This document shows positions 15,287 through 17,106 of a stretch of DNA of 17,106 nucleotides, in pieces. The DNA is from Desulfobacterales bacterium. Lineage in GTDB: Bacteria > Desulfobacterota > Desulfobacteria > Desulfobacterales > Desulfobacteraceae. The stretch spans positions 1 to 17,106 of the forward strand of contig JAKSBO010000257.1 of assembly GCA_022361095.1 (NCBI GenBank). The letters are read 5' to 3'. A model generated the notes under the pieces. It saw only the letters and a list, made by a program, of their open reading frames with translations. It was not told the DNA's origin and searched no databases. A program made the translations under genes and the position numbers. Positions within the stretch are counted from its first letter, which is position 1. Each line of letters begins with the position of its first letter.

Positions 15287-16813
15287 CTAAAAAAAGGCTT
15301 TCCCCATGCCCGGGAACGGAATGCCCAATTTTTTCATCTTGCTCCTCAGGGTGTTGGGATGGATACCCAGCAGGTCTGCAGCGCCGGCCGGGCCTTGGAT
15401 CTTACCTTTGCTCAGGTTCAGGGCTTTTTGGATGTGCCGGGTCAAGGCCAGGTCCAAGGTTTCCAGCCCTGGGCCCTGGGCAGGCGGCCCCGGTTGGAGC
15501 GCCCCCTGGAAGCGCAGGGGGCCGGAGGTGTGCAGGATCAGGCTTCGCTCAATGATGTTGGACAGCTCCCGCACATTGCCGGGCCAGTCATAGGAACGCA
15601 GCCGGTCAATCTCACCGGGCGCGATCTTCGGCACCGGCCGCTTTAGCTCCCCGGCTTTTGCGCCCAGCAGGTGCTGGACAAGGGCCGGGATGTCCCCGGG
15701 CCGCTCCCGCAGGGGCGGCAGGCTCACCGGAAACACGTTAAGCCGGTAAAAGAGATCCATGCGGAAGGTACCGTTCCGCACCGCAGCCTCAAGGTCCCGG
15801 TGGGTGGCGGCAATGATCCGGGCATCCGCCGGCACCGGCCGCGTGCCCCCCACCCGTTCGATCTCCTTGAACTGGATGGCCCGCAGCAGCCTCACCTGGG
15901 CTTCCAGGGAGAGCTCCCCCACCTCGTCCAGGAACAGGGTACCGTTATGGGCCCGTTCAAACTTCCCCCGTTTCAGGGCCGAAGCCCCGGTAAACGATCC
16001 TTTTTCATGGCCGAACAGTTCGGAATCCATGAGAGATCCCGGGATCGCCCCGCAGTTTACCCGCACCATGGGGCCTTCCCTGCGTTTTGACAGCAGGTGC
16101 AGGGCATTGGCCGTCACCTCTTTTCCCACCCCGGTCTCCCCCAGGAGCAGCACAGGGCTGTCTACGGCCGCCACCTGCTTGATCTGGTCCATGGCCGGTT
16201 TGAGCCCGGCCTCCGCACCGATGACCCGGTCCCCTACAGCCTGCATCAGTTCACGGTAGAGCCCCTGGTTCTCCTCCTGTACCCTCTGGGAGCGGCGCTC
16301 CAGCTCCCTGTGCTTCAGGGCATTGGTCATGGCGATGGAAAAGGGCTCCCGCACCAGGGCCAGCAGGTCGGCATGTGCCTGGGTATAGCGGTGGTCGCCA
16401 AAGGCATAGATGGCGATCCCGCCGTGATAGTCCCGTTCCAGCCCAGGCCCCAGGGAGAGGCCCAGCACCAGGTGTGAGGCCCGGGCAGTGCCCAGTTCAC
16501 GGGCAAAGTCCAGTGAGACGGCATTCATGTCCGGGGCATTGAAAATCATAACCCCCTCGCGTTTGGCATTTTCCCGGACCTCTGCCTGGGACTCGGCAGA
16601 GAGGGGAATCCGGATATCAGAGATATCCGCCCCATGGTGATCCACCCGGGCAATACTCAGGCAGGCGTCATCCCGGTATGAGATGTCAAAGGTAAGGCCG
16701 TCGGCCGGGATGGCCGTGGACAGGTAGGCCAGGCCACTGGTTAATGCCTCCTTGATATCCAGGCTGCCGCAGATCTTAAGGGTGAGTTGTCTGAAAAAAC
16801 GATTGGTATCCAT
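15287..16813 (-). CDS. sigma-54-dependent transcriptional activator, GAF-AAA+-Fis
   Basis: This enhancer-binding protein uses ATP to open sigma-54 RNA polymerase complexes. From ATG 16813 it has 508 aa. A GAF-like sensor spans about 10-165 and a coiled linker about 165-195. The AAA+ domain follows: Walker A GETGVGKE (225-232), the sigma-54 contact loop GSFTGA (272-277, a variant of GAFTGA), Walker B LFLDE (D296-E297), the arginine-finger region FRMDLFYRLN, and WPGNVREL (410-417). A Fis-type HTH (about 462-494) ends the protein. The absence of a receiver domain points to direct small-molecule sensing through GAF. An earlier ATG at 16876 would place the operator dyads inside the coding region, so I prefer 16813, although its GGGGA site is close. 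The divergent neighbour has a sigma-54 promoter. Confidence 0.93.
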   Translation of the reverse strand: MDTNRFFRQLTLKICGSLDIKEALTSGLAYLSTAIPADGLTFDISYRDDACLSIARVDHHGADISDIRIPLSAESQAEVRENAKREGVMIFNAPDMNAVSLDFARELGTARASHLVLGLSLGPGLERDYHGGIAIYAFGDHRYTQAHADLLALVREPFSIAMTNALKHRELERRSQRVQEENQGLYRELMQAVGDRVIGAEAGLKPAMDQIKQVAAVDSPVLLLGETGVGKEVTANALHLLSKRREGPMVRVNCGAIPGSLMDSELFGHEKGSFTGASALKRGKFERAHNGTLFLDEVGELSLEAQVRLLRAIQFKEIERVGGTRPVPADARIIAATHRDLEAAVRNGTFRMDLFYRLNVFPVSLPPLRERPGDIPALVQHLLGAKAGELKRPVPKIAPGEIDRLRSYDWPGNVRELSNIIERSLILHTSGPLRFQGALQPGPPAQGPGLETLDLALTRHIQKALNLSKGKIQGPAGAADLLGIHPNTLRSKMKKLGIPFPGMGKAFF

Positions 16814-16823
16814 TCCCCGACTA

Positions 16824-16848
16824 TATCTTATTTTCACGAAATAAGATA
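16824..16848. promoter_or_regulatory. candidate upstream activating site 1 for the sigma-54 activator
   Basis: TATCTTATTT and AAATAAGATA are perfect 10-bp arms around a 5-nt centre. The centre lies about 112 bp upstream of the predicted sigma-54 start site, the usual range for enhancer sites. It also lies just before the activator start codon, so autoregulation is likely. Confidence 0.6.
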
Positions 16849-16859
16849 ACATAACCATT

Positions 16860-16876
16860 TTATTTCGTGAACACAA
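16860..16876. promoter_or_regulatory. candidate upstream activating site 2
   Basis: The 17-mer from 16860 matches site 1 read on the opposite strand at 15 of 17 bases (core TTATTTCGTGAA). Its centre is 32 bp from that of site 1, about three helical turns, and about 80 bp upstream of the predicted start site. The two sites also form a perfect 12-bp inverted repeat (16833-16844 with 16860-16871). Confidence 0.6.
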
Positions 16877-16922
16877 TCACTCCAATCCATAGCCCCCCTT
16901 GGACTGCAATGGATTCAGCCCC

Positions 16923-16938
16923 TGGCACAAGGTTTGCT
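16923..16938 (+). promoter_or_regulatory. sigma-54 (-24/-12) promoter
   Basis: TGGCAC (16923-16928), five bases, then TTGCT (16934-16938) matches the sigma-54 consensus TGGCACG-N4-TTGCW. The GG and GC dinucleotides are exactly 12 bp apart. Transcription would start near 16949 and run into the gene at 16987. Polymerase at such a promoter needs an activator, and one is encoded divergently next to it. Confidence 0.8.
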
Positions 16939-16986
16939 GTCTTTTGCTGTCTGAAGAGGCAACCATGAATGACAAAGGAGACCCCA

Positions 16987-17106
16987 ATGAACGGAAAAGA
17001 GATAAAAGACGGACTGGAAGCCCTGGAATCATGCATCACATTCCCCTATCCCGCCATGTGCTGGTATTTCACCGATGATCCCGGGGAGGATGCCCTGGCA
17101 TTCAAA
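16987..17106 (+). CDS. 5' end of a sigma-54-controlled gene, product unknown
   Basis: The first 40 codons are in the window and the gene continues past the right edge. ATG 16987 follows AAAGGAG with 6-nt spacing, about 38 nt after the predicted sigma-54 start site. The visible protein opens with a charged helix (MNGKEIKDGLEALES), then TFPYPAMCWYFTDDPGED. The pattern of a short helix followed by a PxxV/M strand and a D-D/E-P turn weakly recalls the start of DUF169 proteins, which I offer only as a guess. An ATG at 16964 is in another frame and lacks a ribosome-binding site. As the activator's divergent neighbour, it probably belongs to the pathway whose metabolite the GAF domain senses. Confidence 0.65.
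   Translation, partial: MNGKEIKDGLEALESCITFPYPAMCWYFTDDPGEDALAFK

Noticed and set aside
15671..16477. Plus-strand open frames opposite the sigma-54 activator
   Set aside because: They are antisense shadows of a GC-rich gene whose own frame holds every catalytic motif.

Overview
The window is 17.1 kb of moderately GC-rich Gram-negative DNA. Outer-membrane and periplasmic machinery, a sigma-54 enhancer-binding protein with a matching -24/-12 promoter, and the general style of the proteins fit a Desulfobacterota-type (former deltaproteobacterial) genome. That placement is inference; no rRNA or other marker gene is present.

Layout. (1) 1-2540: a Nudix hydrolase (minus), an unrecognised small membrane protein (minus), and a divergent XRE-type regulator (plus), with dyad-bearing promoters between the last two. 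(2) 2579-3787: a divergent, long GAPDH homologue. (3) 3871-5910, minus strand: a two-gene cassette resembling the effector/accessory cargo of contractile secretion systems (a 122-aa protein coupled by ATGA to a Cys-rich protein with two CnaB-like domains), followed by a decayed piece of a retron-type reverse transcriptase. (4) 5911-6488: a long non-coding stretch with two near-complete copies and one partial copy of a ~100-nt repeat. Another copy lies on the opposite strand at 1927-2025. (5) 6489-8458: two overlapping glycosyltransferase genes (GT2 and GT4) of lipopolysaccharide-core type. (6) 8624-15129: a TetR regulator with a dyad operator inside its own promoter, then an RND tripartite efflux operon (outer-membrane factor, adaptor, HAE1-type pump). 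(7) 15287-17106: a GAF/AAA+/Fis sigma-54 activator facing a divergent gene preceded by a near-consensus sigma-54 promoter and two upstream dyad sites.

How the parts work together. The efflux operon is a self-contained, probably TetR-autorepressed module. The sigma-54 activator, its candidate upstream activating sites and the -24/-12 element form a complete predicted enhancer-dependent switch for the gene running off the right edge. The two glycosyltransferases probably act one after the other on LPS core, and their leader is occupied by one copy of the repeat.

The most novel-looking signal is the dispersed ~100-nt repeat. Copies on opposite strands 4.4 kb apart are almost identical over 40 nt, and the more divergent part keeps its hairpin stems through paired substitutions and keeps a 7-nt loop. 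That pattern fits a structured RNA or a mobile hairpin element. I do not recognise it as any family I know.
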